A DNA stretch of 40,830 bases from positions 1 through 40,830 of the forward strand of contig JADZEF010000107.1 of assembly GCA_020850695.1 (NCBI GenBank). The letters are read 5' to 3'. Numbering within the stretch: position 1 is the stretch's first letter; each line of letters starts with the position of its first letter. The position numbers and the translations under genes were made by a program. Below the pieces are notes generated by a model. It made no database searches. It had not been told where the DNA came from and saw nothing but the letters and a program-made list of their open reading frames with translations. Origin of the DNA: Planctomycetaceae bacterium. GTDB lineage: Bacteria; Planctomycetota; Planctomycetia; Planctomycetales; Planctomycetaceae. Positions 7,734-16,211 of the stretch are shown one piece after another.

Positions 7734-8486
7734 TCACTGAATCGAGTCGAGAAACGACTGGACTTCGGCGTCGTTCCAGTCGGCCTCGGGGACTTCGAGC
7801 GTAATGATAGCACTCGTGTCGGGAGTCTTCCCCGGAATCACGACATTCATGGAACGCGTCTTGCGCCCCGTCTCCGGGTCGAAGCCGTGGCTGTACTTCA
7901 CCTGCACTTTCTGACCGCGGATCACACGCTCCTTGATTTCGGTTTTCTCTCCCTCGTCGGTTGTCTTCTCGGCCGAATCGTCCGGAATCTCCGCTTCGGC
8001 CGGAGCCATCTCGACCTCGGGTGAAGCCTCCTTGTCCGCCGGCTCTGCAGGGCCGGGGATTGCCTGGCCCGCTTTCTCTCGCCGCGCCTGCTTCATCTTT
8101 TCCTGCAGGTCGTCCGCTTCGTCCTTCGCCTGTTCGAACGCCATCGACGATTCGACGATCGTCAACGATCCGTCCTTGGACCCGAGTTGGTAAGTCGCCA
8201 TATTCATTCGAACCTGTCCCAGGTCCATCTTCATAGCGACCGCCGGCTTGAAACGGGCCGGCGCTTTGAACTGCACGATCTCCTGCGCACGGGCTTCGAC
8301 TTCGGCAGGCGTCACCGTCATGTCGAACGCCTGCTTGAACTTGTAATAGGCGAAGCCGGCAATCCCGCAACACGCCAGGACGCAGAATCCGCCCGCGAGC
8401 AGAAATCCCAACAGCACTTTCGTGCCGCCGCTCATGCCTTGCGAAGGGGGATTGGACCCTTCGAGCCAGTTGTCGCCTTGTGACAT
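7734..8486 (-). CDS. Single-pass membrane protein, unknown function
   Basis: 250 residues. After a short cytoplasmic start, a strongly hydrophobic segment at about 22-47 (VLLGFLLAGGFCVLACCGIA) is a membrane anchor or uncleaved signal. A structured region follows at about 55-120 (TPAEVEARAQEIVQF, the AMKMDLGQVRMNMATYQLG strand block), then an acidic charged linker at 125-185. A final beta-rich region ends with ALEVPEADWNDAEVQ-like text and FLDSIQ. I recognise no family. The start is placed at the ATG at 8486. It is co-directional with obg and the M81 peptidase, with gaps of about 150 bases on both sides, so an operon is uncertain. Confidence 0.75.
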   Translation of the reverse strand: MSQGDNWLEGSNPPSQGMSGGTKVLLGFLLAGGFCVLACCGIAGFAYYKFKQAFDMTVTPAEVEARAQEIVQFKAPARFKPAVAMKMDLGQVRMNMATYQLGSKDGSLTIVESSMAFEQAKDEADDLQEKMKQARREKAGQAIPGPAEPADKEASPEVEMAPAEAEIPDDSAEKTTDEGEKTEIKERVIRGQKVQVKYSHGFDPETGRKTRSMNVVIPGKTPDTSAIITLEVPEADWNDAEVQSFLDSIQ

Positions 8487-8632
8487 GGAGCACCGTGTAA
8501 TCTCGGGGACACTGCCTGAATGGGTCGGGCAGCGAATTTTTGAGGGGACGACCTACTGAGTCAATCCGCACGCCGCGACGACCGGGATTTGGCCGACCAG
8601 TGCGAGGTCCATTCCAGCAATCCCGCATCCAC

Positions 8633-10159
8633 TCATCGTTCGACCCGCTCCACCCGGCGAGACCATGCCGCCTCCTCAGGCCGCGCCAGGCGATCCAGCG
8701 GGAAAAGAGGACGTTGCACTTTGTCAAATCGCATCCGCGGCCAGTTCGGCGAAGCGCAGCCGGGGCAGTCGGCCAGCAGCATTCCCGCGGCGAACGACTG
8801 GTAGTCGGCGCGGAAGCCAGCGGGCGACTTGGCCACCACGATTCCGAACTGACGCGGGTCGAGTCCCGCCGCTTCGTACAGCTTCGGAGTGCTGCCCGGG
8901 CCATTCTTCTCGACCAGCAGCACCGTCACGTCGCCCGACCGCACGACCGCTCCGCGCCCCATGTGGACCGGTAGATTGCGGCTGATGTGGCCGTCGAGGA
9001 TGAACTTCACATCGAGCAGCTTTTCGACTTTCCCCCGGAAGCGGACCGGCTGCGAATATTCGGGGGCGTATCTGCCGCCGAGGGGAGCGTCGAATGCGCC
9101 CCCTTCACCGGCGGCCGCCGCTGCGGCCACCGACTCGGGGTCGACCAGAAACGTGAGCGCCCCGTGCGGGATGCGATCCCGCTTGAGGAACTCGGCGAGC
9201 AGCGTCGTCCCGTCGCCCGGACTGCCGCTGTTGGTCGCGTCCGCCCCATCTCCGATGACGACCGGATGACCGCCATGAGAAAGGGCCTTCTCGACAACAT
9301 CGGCGGGGGCGAACCGTTCGAGCGTGTCCATTGGCTCCCGAAGCTTCCAGCACTCCTCGGCCAACTCGTCGATCTTCCGATCCCACTTCGCGTCGGCGCT
9401 GGTGGTCGTCAGCGTGATGGTCCAGCCGAGGTCCGCCGCGTCGTACCACGGCATCGCCATGTAGAGTCCTGCAGACAGCACATCGGGCTCGCGCTCCCAG
9501 GCTTCGAGCGTCCGATAGAGCGGTGCGGGGAGCCCGGTGAACGTGTTGTGGCTTTCGGCTGCGGTAAACATCGGCAGCTTACGCCACCGCGTGACCGGCT
9601 TGACTCCGTCCTGCAATATCCGTCGCAATCCCTTCGACGCGCGGCCGCCGGTCTCCGCACTGTCGAGGTGCGGGCAGGCGTGATAGCCGGCCAGCACATC
9701 GGCCGACCGCAGCATCCGCTTCGTGATGACGCCATGCAGATCGAGCGAGCCGACGATCGGTACATCGGGTCCAACTTCGCGACGCACCAGTTCGAGCAGC
9801 GCTCCCGTGACGTCGTCGTCCCCCTCGGCGGCCATTGCCCCAGGCAGCGCCAGGAAGACCGCATCGACCTTTCCCGCCGCCTTCAACTGCTCAATGAACA
9901 GCGTCTGGATCCGCTGCCAGGTCCCGGCTTCGACGGCTCCCCATGGCCAGCAGACAAACCGCGCCAGCCCGACGATTTCGGCGTCGGGAGCCCAGGTGCG
10001 GGTCTCCTTCAGAAAGCCGCCGATCTCCCCCGTCTCGCCGTACTTCGCGGCGATGTCTCTCCCCGTGGCGACGCCCCAGTTCTCGAAATCGGCCCAGCGG
10101 GTCGGATTCCGATTGAACGTGTTGGTTTCCTGCCAGAGCTGACCGATGGCGATGCGCAT
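8633..10159 (-). CDS. M81-family (MlrC-like, DUF1485) metallopeptidase
   Basis: 508 residues starting at MRIAIGQLWQETNTFN, the typical opening of the MlrC/DUF1485 family; the founding member, microcystinase MlrC, cleaves linearised microcystin. Metal-site motifs are seen in SLDLHGVITKRM and YHACPHLDSAETGGRA. The second domain has the DGADATNSGSPGDGT loop. The C-terminal VVAKSPAGFRADYQ block is also characteristic. Most family members come from bacteria that never meet microcystin, so the natural substrate is probably another small peptide or amide; none can be named here. It is soluble, without a signal peptide, and transcribed alone. Confidence 0.87.
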   Translation of the reverse strand: MRIAIGQLWQETNTFNRNPTRWADFENWGVATGRDIAAKYGETGEIGGFLKETRTWAPDAEIVGLARFVCWPWGAVEAGTWQRIQTLFIEQLKAAGKVDAVFLALPGAMAAEGDDDVTGALLELVRREVGPDVPIVGSLDLHGVITKRMLRSADVLAGYHACPHLDSAETGGRASKGLRRILQDGVKPVTRWRKLPMFTAAESHNTFTGLPAPLYRTLEAWEREPDVLSAGLYMAMPWYDAADLGWTITLTTTSADAKWDRKIDELAEECWKLREPMDTLERFAPADVVEKALSHGGHPVVIGDGADATNSGSPGDGTTLLAEFLKRDRIPHGALTFLVDPESVAAAAAAGEGGAFDAPLGGRYAPEYSQPVRFRGKVEKLLDVKFILDGHISRNLPVHMGRGAVVRSGDVTVLLVEKNGPGSTPKLYEAAGLDPRQFGIVVAKSPAGFRADYQSFAAGMLLADCPGCASPNWPRMRFDKVQRPLFPLDRLARPEEAAWSRRVERVER

Positions 10160-10518
10160 AGGACGTCGCGTGCGGAGGACGAAGAGAAGCGGTGGTCGCG
10201 AGCGCAGTCAAATCCGCCATTCCTGACCGCGGAACGGCGAGCAAGAGCAATCGTATCCGAGACGGTCAAAGCACGCACCGAACTCGGGATCTCGGGGGCA
10301 TCCTTCAATTGGTGGCGGTGCATCTGATCGCGGATCGCGGCTCTTTCTTCTCGCGAAGCATTGTTCACCATGGAGTCGAGCATGCGGCTTTGGCCGTACA
10401 CTGAATGATGTAAATGGCGTCACTTATTCATGGCTTGGGGGGGATGCCTGTTTTCGGAACAAATTCGGAGAAAGGCAGGAAGACGAGCAGTACAGGGAGA
10501 GCGGCGAAGACAGATGCT

Positions 10519-10687
10519 TGTCTCTGCTTGTTTTTACTCTGCTCCCTCTGCTTGCTCCTGTTAAATGTCTTTCTGATTCTTCGGATGAGCATCCCAATCG
10601 ATGCGATGTCTCGTCAGATCCGAACAAAGGCAAAGGCATTCAACAGGAGCAAGCAGAGGGGGCAGAGGAAAGGCAACAGCAGAGAAA
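10519..10687. repeat. Long imperfect inverted repeat
   Basis: Two 36-base arms (10537-10572 and 10632-10667) match at 33 of 36 positions when one is inverted; the centre is CTCTGCTTGCTCCTGTT. Weaker pairing extends outward to about 10519 and 10687 (TCTCTGCTTG against CAGCAGAGA). The 59-base spacer can itself pair (TTCGGAT at 10579 with ATCCGAA near 10617). The whole could fold as one hairpin of about 170 bases. Possible MITE, decayed mobile element or RNA structure. Confidence 0.7.
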
Positions 10688-10728
10688 AATTCATCGACGC
10701 GAGTGGCGGCTTGCCGCGACGCCAGAAA

Positions 10729-10766
10729 GACGCGAGGCCGCAAGCGGTCGCTCGCGGCCTCGCGTC
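10729..10766 (-). terminator. Terminator of rpsO-pnp
   Basis: A perfect 13-bp stem (GACGCGAGGCCGC at 10729-10741 with its complement at 10754-10766), followed on the minus strand by TTTCTGG. It lies 28 bases past the pnp stop. The T-run is short, so termination may be partial. Confidence 0.7.
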
Positions 10767-10793
10767 AATTGACTTGAACCAACCCGTCAGACG

Positions 10794-12902
10794 TCAGTTG
10801 CCGCCCCCCGCTTCATCGGCCAGCAGCGCCTTGCGGGAAAGCTTGACGCGGTTCTGGTCGTCGACGGCGATGACCTTCACGCGGATCTTCTCGCCGATCT
10901 TCACGACGTCGATGACCGACTTCACGAAGCCGTCCGCCAGTTCGCTGATGTGGCAGAGTCCGTCCTTGCCCGGAGCGATCTCGATGAACGCTCCGAAGTC
11001 CTTGATCGAGCTGACCGTGCCTTCGTAGATCCGGCCGACCTTGATCTCTTCGGTGATCGCCTCGACGGCGGCCATCGCGTGCTCGACCGCCGCCAGGTTG
11101 GCGCCCGAGACCATCACGGTCCCGTCTTCACCGATATCGATCATCGCGCCCGACTGCTCCTGGATGCCGCGGACGGTCTTGCCGCCAGGGCCGATGAGCA
11201 GGCCGATCTTTTCGGGATCGATCTTGATCATCTTCAGACGCGGAGCCGTCTCCGAGACTTCCTTGCGCGGCCGGCTGATCGTGCTGAGCATTGCCCGGAG
11301 CAGCTCGATGCGGGCCGTGCGGGCCTGCTCGAGCGTCTCGCGGATGATCCGCTCGCTGATGCCGTTGATCTTCAGGTCTAGCTGGATGCCGGTGATCCCC
11401 TTCTGGGTGCCGGCCACCTTGAAGTCCATGTCGCCGAAGTGGTCTTCGTCGCCCATGATGTCGGTCAGCAGCGTGAACGTCTCGTCGCTCTGCTTGACCA
11501 GACCGATCGAAATGCCGGCGACCGGCTGGAGCAGCGGCACCCCCGCATCCATCAGTGAGAGAGTGGCGTTGCACACCGTCGCCATCGAGCTGCTGCCGTT
11601 CGATTCGGTGATGTCCGAGATCACGCGGATCGTGTACGGGAACTTCTCGGTCGGCGGGATGACCGGGGCGACCGACCGTTCGGCCAGGGCTCCGTGGCCG
11701 ATTTCCCGGCGGCCGGGGCCGCGGATCGGCTTGCACTCGCCCACCGAGTACGGCGGGAAGTTGTAGTCGAGCATGAACCGCTTCGAGACTTCCTCGAACA
11801 GCCCATCGACCTTCTGCTGATCGCGGGCGGTGCCGAGGGTCACGGTACCGAGGCTCTGCGTCTCGCCGCGGGTGAAGATGGCCGAGCCGTGCACGCGAGG
11901 AAGCACGCCGACGCTGCACGACACCGCTCGCAGGTCGGTGGACTTGCGGCCGTCGAGCCGCACTCCGTCGAGAATCATGTCGCGGACGACCTGATACTCG
12001 AGATCCGAGAAGGCCTTCTTGAACTGCTCGACGGTGTGCCCTTCGCTCGTGACGAGGGCCCCGTCCGGGAAGAACTCGTTCTGAAGCTCGGTGCGGAAGG
12101 CGCGGGTCGCTTCCGACCGCTCCTTCTTCTGCTTGCCTGCCTTCACCGTCTTGAACCTGGCGTAGGCCTTCTCGGTGAGGATCTGCAGGAACGGGTTGGC
12201 CGCAGGAGCCTCGAACTGGAACGGCTTCTTGCCGACCTTCGAGACGAGTTCGTTCTGCAGCTCGCAGACTTTCGCGATCTCGCGCTGGGCGAAGCTGATC
12301 GCCGCCACCATGTCCGGCTCGGGCAGCTGATCGGCGAAGCCTTCGATCATCAGGACCGAGCTGGAGCTTCCCGCGACGATCAGGTCGAGGCGGCTCTTCG
12401 GAACCTGCGACTGCGTCGGCATCAGCACGAATTCGCCGTTGACCAAGCCGATGCGGACCGCCGCAATCGGACCGCCGAACGGGACCGGCGCGAGGCACAG
12501 CGAGGCGCTGGCGCCGATGATCGACAGAATGTCCGGATCGTTCTCGGGGTCGACGGCCAGCACGGTCGCCATGACCTGCACTTCGTCGACGAACCCTTCC
12601 GGGAACAACGGACGGATCGGTCGGTCGGTCAACCGGCTCGTCAGAATTTCCTTCATCGACGGACGGCCTTCACGCTTGAAGAAGCCGCCCGGAAACTTCC
12701 CCGCCGCCGCCGTCCGCTCACGGTAGTCGACCGTCAGCGGGAAAAAATCAATACCCGGCCGGGGCGGGCCCGACTGCGCCGCCACCAGCACCACCGTCTC
12801 ACCGTACTGAACCAGCACCGCACCGCCGGCCTGCTTGGCCAGCTCACCCGTCGTAATACTGAGAGGACGCCCGCCGAATTCCCGTTCTACAGTGACTTTC
12901 AC
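10794..12902 (-). CDS. pnp: Polynucleotide phosphorylase
   Basis: Phosphorolytic 3'-5' exoribonuclease, trimeric, cytoplasmic; 702 residues, normal length. Translation begins with GTG at 12902 (reading MKVTVEREFGG), with AGGAAA upstream. Order: first RNase PH-like domain (about 10-145), helical linker, second RNase PH domain (about 315-540) with the catalytic aspartates in LTDIMGDEDHFGDMDFK, KH domain with the GPGG loop (IGLLIGPGGKTVRGI, about 560), and S1 domain (about 620-697, VSSIKDFGAFIEI). It follows rpsO by 49 bases on the same strand, the classical rpsO-pnp order. In E. coli RNase III and PNPase together control this transcript; rnc is also present in this window. Confidence 0.97.
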   Translation of the reverse strand: MKVTVEREFGGRPLSITTGELAKQAGGAVLVQYGETVVLVAAQSGPPRPGIDFFPLTVDYRERTAAAGKFPGGFFKREGRPSMKEILTSRLTDRPIRPLFPEGFVDEVQVMATVLAVDPENDPDILSIIGASASLCLAPVPFGGPIAAVRIGLVNGEFVLMPTQSQVPKSRLDLIVAGSSSSVLMIEGFADQLPEPDMVAAISFAQREIAKVCELQNELVSKVGKKPFQFEAPAANPFLQILTEKAYARFKTVKAGKQKKERSEATRAFRTELQNEFFPDGALVTSEGHTVEQFKKAFSDLEYQVVRDMILDGVRLDGRKSTDLRAVSCSVGVLPRVHGSAIFTRGETQSLGTVTLGTARDQQKVDGLFEEVSKRFMLDYNFPPYSVGECKPIRGPGRREIGHGALAERSVAPVIPPTEKFPYTIRVISDITESNGSSSMATVCNATLSLMDAGVPLLQPVAGISIGLVKQSDETFTLLTDIMGDEDHFGDMDFKVAGTQKGITGIQLDLKINGISERIIRETLEQARTARIELLRAMLSTISRPRKEVSETAPRLKMIKIDPEKIGLLIGPGGKTVRGIQEQSGAMIDIGEDGTVMVSGANLAAVEHAMAAVEAITEEIKVGRIYEGTVSSIKDFGAFIEIAPGKDGLCHISELADGFVKSVIDVVKIGEKIRVKVIAVDDQNRVKLSRKALLADEAGGGN

Positions 12903-12951
12903 AACCGTTTCCTGACTCTCTCAAGACATCCGAAGCGCGATCCGCAATCCA

Positions 12952-13221
12952 TTACTTGCGGATCGACAACCGACCGAGGATGCTCTGGTAAGTCGCCGGC
13001 TCGTGCTCCTTCAGGTAATCCAGCAGACGGCGGCGGCGGCTGACCAGCATCAGCAGCCCGCGGCGGCCCGCATAGTCCTTCTGGTGCCCCTTCATGTGCT
13101 CCGTCAGATTTTCGATGCGCTGCGTCAGCACGGCGATCTGGACCTCAGGAGAACCCGTGTCCGCTTCATTGCGGCGGTAGTCCTGAATCACCCGCGTCTT
13201 CGTCTCACTCGTGATCGACAT
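12952..13221 (-). CDS. rpsO: 30S ribosomal protein S15
   Basis: 89 residues, the standard length. It binds the central domain of 16S rRNA early in 30S assembly. The family pattern is clear: TGSPEVQIAVLTQRIENLTEH, then H-x-KDYAGRRGLLMLVSRRRRLLDYL. A GAGG ribosome site precedes the ATG. It is first in the rpsO-pnp operon. In some bacteria S15 represses its own mRNA through a 5' structure; the hairpin at 13341-13366 lies about 120 bases upstream of the start and could belong to the leader or to the promoter region. Confidence 0.97.
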   Translation of the reverse strand: MSITSETKTRVIQDYRRNEADTGSPEVQIAVLTQRIENLTEHMKGHQKDYAGRRGLLMLVSRRRRLLDYLKEHEPATYQSILGRLSIRK

Positions 13222-13580
13222 GCGTCAGCCTCAAATCCCTGCACAAGCCGGTAAAGAAACCAAACCTCGCTTCAATCGGTTGTTCACGAACCCATAATCT
13301 AGCGTTCGCGGCGGAAACTTCAATGGAGGGGGAAACGCGAGACGCATCGCTGGACGGCGATGCGTCGCAACTCCGGATCGATTCTGCCAGTTGGGCGAGT
13401 TGAAGACTCCTCGGATGCGTTCGATCGTGGGGAAACGGGCGCTCCAGACCGGAAGAAACCGCCGGGCCAATCGTTGTCTGGCCGGGCACGGAATTCTCGC
13501 TGGCGATCGGGCGGACGGAACTTCAGAATATCGGTGCCGACCGAAATGTCGGCATTTCGTGAAAGACAAGAGGGCCACCG
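13222..13580. other. Divergent intergenic region with hairpins
   Basis: 359 bases between rpsO (minus) and the secreted protein gene (plus); both promoters should lie here. A perfect 10-bp hairpin is present: GACGCATCGC (13341-13350) with GCGATGCGTC (13357-13366). Just before the plus-strand gene, TGCCGAC (13535-13541) can pair with GTCGGCA (13548-13554), while CGAAAT (13542-13547) can instead pair with ATTTCG (13554-13559). No gene seen. Confidence 0.6.
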
Positions 13581-14690
13581 ATGAAACTCACGACGCAACT
13601 CTGCTCGATTCTGGCGCTTGCCTGCGCTCTCCTGTCGTGCTTTGAATCGTCGGCTGTCGCTGCCAGTGCGATCAAGGACGAGATGAAGGACGTGGCCAAG
13701 GGGATCGGCGCGGAACTGAGGGAACTGGGGAAGTCGAAAGTCGACGTTAAGGGATTCGAATTCAAGGGATCAGATTCGAAACTGCAGGGCGCGGCCGGTC
13801 CCGGCATCGCACAACTGCTCACCGAGGCGCTCCAGGCCGAGAAGGTGACCGTCGAGAAGGGGGCCGACATGATGGTCCGCGGCACCTATGTCGACGTCAT
13901 CGACAGCAAATCCAAGCTCCTTGCCGCCCAGATCAAGGGGGAATTGGTCGACTCGAATGACCGCACCATCCTGAGCTTCAGCCGCGGCGTCTTCGGCGAT
14001 CAATCCCTGGCCTCCCTGTTCGGCGCAACGACCACGATCACGCCGACCGACGACGTCAAAGCCCGCAGCGTGCAGCTCATTGAAGCCATCGACAATCCCA
14101 CGGTGACGGTGGAAGAGACCAGGATCAGCGCCAAGAAGGGAGACCCGTATCACATCGAGGTCCACGTCCTGCAAGGCGGCAAATACGTCCCCCGCGCCCC
14201 GACGACGGTCGACGGCCAGGCCTTCGTGAAGATCAACCGCGACGAAGTCTACGCCATCAAGCTGTTCAACGATTCGGCCGAAGAGGCGTCCGTGGCCCTG
14301 ACGGTCGACGGCCTCAGCACGTTCACCTTCAGCGAGAACAAGAACTACACGCAGTACATCGTCGGGGCGAAGTCCGCCGCTCTGATCAAAGGCTGGCACC
14401 GCAGCAATGCCGTCAGCGATTCGTTCGAAGTCATGGAATACTCCAAGAGCGCTGTGGCCGAGAAGCTCCCGACTTCGACCAGCATCGGCGTCGTCACGGC
14501 GACCTTCTCCGTCTGCTTCCCCAAGGATGCGCCTCCGCCGGAAGACGAGCCCCCTTCCTCGAAGGTGAGTGAATTCAGTCGATCGGCGGACGCCACGGGC
14601 CGCGGACCGGAAGTGAAGGACAAGTTCAACGAAGTGGAACGTATCTTCGGCGTCGTCCGCACGTCGATTTCGGTGCGCTACACCAAATAG
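13581..14690 (+). CDS. Secreted protein, unknown function
   Basis: 369 residues with a clear signal peptide (MKLTTQLCSILALACALLSC, cleavage likely near SSAVAA at 24-29). The cysteine in LLSCFES could be a weak lipobox. Residues 30-170 resemble the fold seen in FlgO/LpoB/CsgG-type periplasmic proteins (GPGIAQLLTEALQAEKVTV, then VRGTYVDVIDSKSKLLAAQI): the alternation of helix and strand fits, but I cannot confirm it. A second, beta-rich domain follows (about 185-290), then a proline-rich linker (KDAPPPEDEPPSSK) and a short end. A ribosome site (AGAGGG) lies upstream of the ATG. No neighbour suggests a role. Confidence 0.75.
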   Translation: MKLTTQLCSILALACALLSCFESSAVAASAIKDEMKDVAKGIGAELRELGKSKVDVKGFEFKGSDSKLQGAAGPGIAQLLTEALQAEKVTVEKGADMMVRGTYVDVIDSKSKLLAAQIKGELVDSNDRTILSFSRGVFGDQSLASLFGATTTITPTDDVKARSVQLIEAIDNPTVTVEETRISAKKGDPYHIEVHVLQGGKYVPRAPTTVDGQAFVKINRDEVYAIKLFNDSAEEASVALTVDGLSTFTFSENKNYTQYIVGAKSAALIKGWHRSNAVSDSFEVMEYSKSAVAEKLPTSTSIGVVTATFSVCFPKDAPPPEDEPPSSKVSEFSRSADATGRGPEVKDKFNEVERIFGVVRTSISVRYTK

Positions 14691-14754
14691 CCCGCAGCGA
14701 AGCGGCCGCCACCCTCCCTAACGACTTCGCTCGCATCCCGTTGAGACTGACCCG

Positions 14755-16191
14755 TTGAACGCCGCCACTCCGACTGCCTCATCTCCCGTCGTGATCGTCG
14801 GTGGAGGGTTGGCCGGACTGGCGGCGGCCGTGGGGCTCGGAACTCAGGGGATCCCCGTCACCCTGCTGGAATCTCGAGCGCGCCTCGGCGGCCGGGCCAG
14901 CTCCATCGTCGACCGCACCACCGGCGAGACGATCGACAACTGCCAGCACGTCACGATGGGCTGCTGCACCCACTTCGCCCACTTCTGCCGCACCACCGGA
15001 CTCGATCGCTTCCTCAAGACCGAACCCGCGCTCTACTTCATCGGCCCTGACGGAACCATCGACGAGTTCTCGGCGAACAGTTGGCCCGCGCCACTCCACT
15101 TAGCAAAAGCGTTCGGCCGACTCCGCTATCTCCAGTTCCGCGACCGAGTCGCCATCGCCCGCGGACTCCGCGACCTCGCCCGCACACCCCCCGCACGTCC
15201 CGACTCCCGCTCGTTCGCCGAATGGCTCCGCGATCACGGCCAGACGCCGGCCGCCATCGAATACTTCTGGCACGTCGTCCTCGTCAGCGCCCTCAGCGAC
15301 TCGCTCGACCGCATCGACGTCAGTCACGCCCGCAAGGTCTTCGTCGACGGGTTCCTCAAAACACGCGACGGCTGGCAGGTCCAGGTCCCCACCGTCCCGC
15401 TCGAAACGCTCTACGGCGTCGAACTCGTGCGGTGGCTCGAATCCCATGGCGTCACGCTGCGATTGCAGACCGGCGTCGAACGCGTGACGTCCACCGTCGA
15501 TCGAGTGACGGGAATCGAACTTCGCGGCGGCGCGTCGATCGCGGCTGATGACGTCATCCTTGCCGTCCCGCATACGCTCGTCCCCACGCTCTTGCCGGCC
15601 GGACTCATCGACCATCCCTCGCTCACGCGGTTGCAGCAGCTCGAGACGTCCCCCATCGCCAGCGTCCATCTCTGGTTCGACCGTCCCATCACCGACCTCC
15701 CGCACGCGGTCCTCGTCGGCCGGCTCAGCCAGTGGATCTTTCGACGCGGCACCAACGATTCATTGCGCGCAGCGGGCGAATCGCAGGACAGTTCTGCGTA
15801 CTACCAGGTCGTCATCAGCGCCAGTCGCGACCTCGATGGAATCCCCGCGGAAGGGATCATCGCGCGCGTCGTCGACGAACTGGCCGAAATCTGGCCGGAA
15901 GCCCGCCGTGCGCGGCTCCGTCACTCGCGCGTCATCAGCGAGCACCGTGCGGTCTTCGCTCCGACGCCCGGCGTCGATGCGCTCCGCCCCGCTCAGCAGA
16001 CGATCCTCGCCAACCTGCAACTCGCCGGCGACTGGACCCGCACCGGCTGGCCGGCGACGATGGAAGGCGCCGTCCGCAGCGGCTATCTCGCGGCCGAGAA
16101 CGTGCTGCGTCGTCGCGGTCGGAGCGTCCGCATCCGCCCGCGCGATCCCGCTCCCGACTTCCTGCCAGCGCTGCTGTTCGGACTCTCGTGA
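14755..16191 (+). CDS. hpnE: Hydroxysqualene dehydroxylase-like flavoprotein (HpnE)
   Basis: 478 residues beginning with TTG at 14755; no in-frame ATG precedes the FAD loop, so the rare start seems real. The FAD-binding motif is VVIVGGGLAGLAAA (12-25) with the ribose-binding E39 in LLESRARLGGRA. The family marker DNCQHVTMGCC is at 61-71. The C-terminal FAD motif is LAGDWTRTGWPATMEGAVRSG. HpnE reduces hydroxysqualene to squalene in the HpnCDE route to hopanoids and sterols. The partner genes hpnC and hpnD are not next to it here, so a related carotenoid or squalene desaturase role cannot be excluded. It ends 20 bases from the convergent actin-like gene. Confidence 0.82.
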   Translation: MNAATPTASSPVVIVGGGLAGLAAAVGLGTQGIPVTLLESRARLGGRASSIVDRTTGETIDNCQHVTMGCCTHFAHFCRTTGLDRFLKTEPALYFIGPDGTIDEFSANSWPAPLHLAKAFGRLRYLQFRDRVAIARGLRDLARTPPARPDSRSFAEWLRDHGQTPAAIEYFWHVVLVSALSDSLDRIDVSHARKVFVDGFLKTRDGWQVQVPTVPLETLYGVELVRWLESHGVTLRLQTGVERVTSTVDRVTGIELRGGASIAADDVILAVPHTLVPTLLPAGLIDHPSLTRLQQLETSPIASVHLWFDRPITDLPHAVLVGRLSQWIFRRGTNDSLRAAGESQDSSAYYQVVISASRDLDGIPAEGIIARVVDELAEIWPEARRARLRHSRVISEHRAVFAPTPGVDALRPAQQTILANLQLAGDWTRTGWPATMEGAVRSGYLAAENVLRRRGRSVRIRPRDPAPDFLPALLFGLS

Positions 16192-16211
16192 GATTCACGC
16201 GATCCCGGCCA

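Larger units (their letters stand above)
10160..10793. other. Intergenic region with long hairpin and terminator
   Basis: 634 bases between the M81 gene start and the pnp end. It contains the long inverted repeat at 10519-10687 and the pnp terminator at 10729-10766. On the minus strand an ATG at 10401 opens about 39 codons of plausible protein (MYGQSRMLDSMVNNASREER), but the frame then turns arginine/serine-rich and runs into the M81 gene; I do not call it. Confidence 0.6.

Noticed and set aside
10009..10401. Minus-strand frame starting MYGQSRMLDSMVNNASR
   Set aside because: The first 39 residues look protein-like, but the rest is Arg/Ser-rich and overlaps the M81 gene in another frame; no clear ribosome site.
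10414..11028. Plus-strand frame with a hydrophobic stretch (LCLFLLCSLCLLLLNVFLIL)
   Set aside because: It is produced by the inverted repeat at 10519-10687 and then reads antisense to pnp.
14755..16191. Hopanoid gene cluster around hpnE
   Set aside because: No hpnC, hpnD, squalene cyclase or other hpn genes lie in the window, so a cluster cannot be claimed.
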